7,062 bases of DNA, taken from the NCBI GenBank assembly GCA_011391285.1, contig JAABQU010000016.1, positions 1 to 7,062 on the forward strand. The letters run 5' to 3'. Position 1 is the stretch's first letter; each line of letters starts with the position of its first letter. A program made the translations under genes and the position numbers. This DNA is from Thiobacillus sp. GTDB lineage: Bacteria; Pseudomonadota; Gammaproteobacteria; Burkholderiales; Thiobacillaceae. Below, one piece after another: positions 5,584 through 7,062 of the stretch. The notes beneath the pieces were generated by a model. The model was not told the DNA's origin. It searched no databases and saw nothing but the letters and a program-made list of their open reading frames with translations.

Positions 5584-6422
5584 AACTCGGACGCGCCTTT
5601 CTGCTTGGATGTGTGCTGCTGATCGCAGGCATACGGCCCGCGGCCAGTGCGGACAAACCGCTGATACTGGGGGTCTTCCCCAGCATGACGGCGATGCAGA
5701 CCATCGCAATCTACCGTCCCCTGGCCAGCGCGCTGGAAAAGCATCTGCAGCGCAGGGTCGCGGTATACAGCGCACGAGACTTCAAGACCTTTGTCGCGCG
5801 CAGCCGTCAGGGCGAATACGACATCCTGCTGACCGCACCCCACCTGGCCTGGCTGGCGCGGCAGGATAACGGCTACCGCCCGCTGCTCAAATACACGCAG
5901 CCGGTGCGCGGCCTGCTTGTGGTCAAGTCCGATTCGCCGATTGACAAACCGGACGCGTTGCGCGGCCGCACCATTGCCATGGCCGATCCCATTGCCCTGG
6001 CCGTGTTGGCGATCCAGGCCGAACTGGCGACGTACGGCCTAAGGCAGGACATCGATTACCGCACGACGGATTCCGGCACCCATACCAATGCCGTGGTACA
6101 GGTCATCAATGGACGCGTCGACGCTGCAGCGCTGGGATTGCACCCCTATAATCTGCTGCCCTCCGAGACCCGCCAGAAATTGCGCGTGCTTGCCGAAACG
6201 CCGCCCTTGTCCAGCCTCATGTACCTCACCCACCCGCGCCTGCGTGACAGCGAGGCGCAGGCGATCCGTACTGCGCTGCTGAACTTTACCGCCACCCCCG
6301 AGGGGAAGATATTCATGCAGCGCGGCGGTTATGGCAGTTTTGCCGAGGTGGACGGCAGCGAATTGCGCGCCTTCCGTCCCTATGCATTGCAGGCGCAGGC
6401 ACTGCTGCGTGACGTCCGATGA
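5580..6422 (+). CDS. PhnD-like periplasmic substrate-binding protein, second paralogue
   Basis: A 280-residue protein of the same superfamily. The signal peptide is clear: Lys2 and Arg5, a hydrophobic stretch over 6-18, and an ASA site (22-24) before D25. Cys11 lies too early in the hydrophobic core to be a convincing lipobox, so I expect a soluble periplasmic protein. Landmarks parallel the first copy: LILGVFPSMTAMQ (28-40), GEYDILLTAPHLAWLARQDN (78-97), ALRGRTIAMADP (126-137) and TTDSGTHTNAVVQVINGRVD (162-181). The T-D-S-G-T-H segment is closer to the usual PhnD pattern than LDAGSPGG of the first copy, but the STSG anion loop is again absent (AMADPIA). The two proteins therefore probably bind different ligands. 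The ATG at 5580 overlaps the upstream stop and its own TGA overlaps the sensor start, so all three should be made together. Family is firm, ligand unknown. Confidence 0.9.
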   Translation: MKLGRAFLLGCVLLIAGIRPAASADKPLILGVFPSMTAMQTIAIYRPLASALEKHLQRRVAVYSARDFKTFVARSRQGEYDILLTAPHLAWLARQDNGYRPLLKYTQPVRGLLVVKSDSPIDKPDALRGRTIAMADPIALAVLAIQAELATYGLRQDIDYRTTDSGTHTNAVVQVINGRVDAAALGLHPYNLLPSETRQKLRVLAETPPLSSLMYLTHPRLRDSEAQAIRTALLNFTATPEGKIFMQRGGYGSFAEVDGSELRAFRPYALQAQALLRDVR

Positions 6423-7062
6423 CGCGTTGGCTGGAGCGGCTTTCGCTACGCTACAAGCTCACCCTCGCCGCGCTGACGGTGGAAGCGCTGATGCTGGCGT
6501 TTCTGATCGCCAACGGCGTGCACCTCACCCGCCAGGAATTGCAGCAACAGGCCGAACAACGGGTACAGGAAGTGGGAAAGACGCTGGTTGCGGCCCTGCT
6601 GGCGCCGCTGTCACAACAGGATGACGCCAGCGTGCGCGACATCGTTGAGACCCTGCGGCACGATGAGGGGCTGAAAATGATCGAGGTGCGCGACAGCAGC
6701 AGCCGCATCGTGCACCAGACCGGCAGCGGTGGTAACACAACCGATTTCTTCCTGAAGCAGCCGGTCGAATATTCCGGCCAGCGCTATGGCGAGATCACGC
6801 TGGTGCTGTCGGGCGACTTCATCCAGCAGGCACGTACCCGCTATTTGCAGCAAAGCCTGATCATTGCCGTTGCCACCCTGCTGCTGACAGGCATCCTGCT
6901 GGCCCTGTCGATCGGCAGGGTGGTGCGCCGTTTCGAGGCGCTGACCCGTGCCAGCAAACGCATCGAGCAAGGCGATCTCGACGTCAAGCTGACGGGTGAA
7001 GGGCCGGATGAGATCGGCCAGCTGGTCGGTACCTTCAACCGGATGGCCGAATCGGTCCGTTT
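6419..7062 (+). CDS. Membrane sensor with periplasmic domain and HAMP, 3' part cut off
   Basis: The first 214 codons of an inner-membrane signalling protein, open at the right edge. A short cytoplasmic start with R3, R7, R11 and K13 precedes TM1 (about 14-34). A periplasmic region of about 110 residues (35-143) follows, starting with a Gln/Glu-rich helix (38-53) and containing an MIEVRDSSSRIVHQ strand-turn-strand segment (87-100) like small extracytoplasmic PAS or CHASE8-type sensors. TM2 is about 146-168. A HAMP linker covers about 167-214, with RIEQGDLDVKL (181-191) and the DEIGQLVGTFNRMAES signature (197-212). The usual proline at the start of HAMP helix 1 is replaced by Arg (about 171). 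The output domain lies outside the window and could be GGDEF, GGDEF-EAL, a histidine kinase or a chemoreceptor signalling domain. ATG 6419 overlaps the stop of the second binding protein, linking receptor and binding proteins in one operon. Confidence 0.88.
   Translation, partial: MTRWLERLSLRYKLTLAALTVEALMLAFLIANGVHLTRQELQQQAEQRVQEVGKTLVAALLAPLSQQDDASVRDIVETLRHDEGLKMIEVRDSSSRIVHQTGSGGNTTDFFLKQPVEYSGQRYGEITLVLSGDFIQQARTRYLQQSLIIAVATLLLTGILLALSIGRVVRRFEALTRASKRIEQGDLDVKLTGEGPDEIGQLVGTFNRMAESVR

Noticed and set aside
5580..5612. A possible lipoprotein signal (LLGC at residues 8-11) in the second binding protein.
   Set aside because: The hydrophobic segment before Cys11 is too short, the hydrophobic core continues past it, and a good ASA cleavage site follows at 22-24.

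Overview
The window is GC-rich and densely coding. Its gene set (two-domain AAK-GNAT N-acetylglutamate synthase, RsmE, SuhB-type phosphatase, PhnD-like binding proteins) reads as chromosomal DNA of a proteobacterium, most likely a betaproteobacterium of the Nitrosomonadales/Rhodocyclales kind. That placement is an inference from protein style, not from a marker gene. No insertion sequence, phage gene, CRISPR array or intact RNA gene is visible.

Left part, minus strand (1-2435). A three-gene cluster is read right to left: a PRX-like thioredoxin-fold protein with a CNHC active site, a class I SAM-dependent methyltransferase and an inositol-monophosphatase-family enzyme. The genes are 1-2 nt apart, and the methyltransferase ribosome binding site lies inside the last codons of the redox gene. 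A 234-bp gap with a candidate sigma70 promoter follows, then the first 80 codons of transketolase (tkt), which runs off the left edge.

Centre. A 45-bp divergent gap separates the redox gene from rsmE (16S rRNA m3U1498 methyltransferase, plus strand). An AT-rich element in it could serve as a -10 box in both directions. After rsmE comes a 166-bp gap holding three inverted repeats in a row and then argA, which has a TTG start and no visible Shine-Dalgarno sequence.

Right part, plus strand (3409-7062). argA is followed after 15 bp by two tandem paralogous PhnD-like periplasmic binding proteins and then by a membrane sensor (TM, periplasmic domain, TM, HAMP) cut by the right edge. The last three genes are joined by two ATGA overlaps, so they form a tightly coupled unit. 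No transporter permease or ATPase gene lies between them. The simplest reading is a sensory module in which two secreted binding proteins report to a HAMP-containing receptor whose output domain lies beyond the window. Both binding proteins lack the Ser-Thr-Ser-Gly loop typical of phosphonate binders, so the ligand is open. This module is the most interesting part of the window; the structured argA leader is second.
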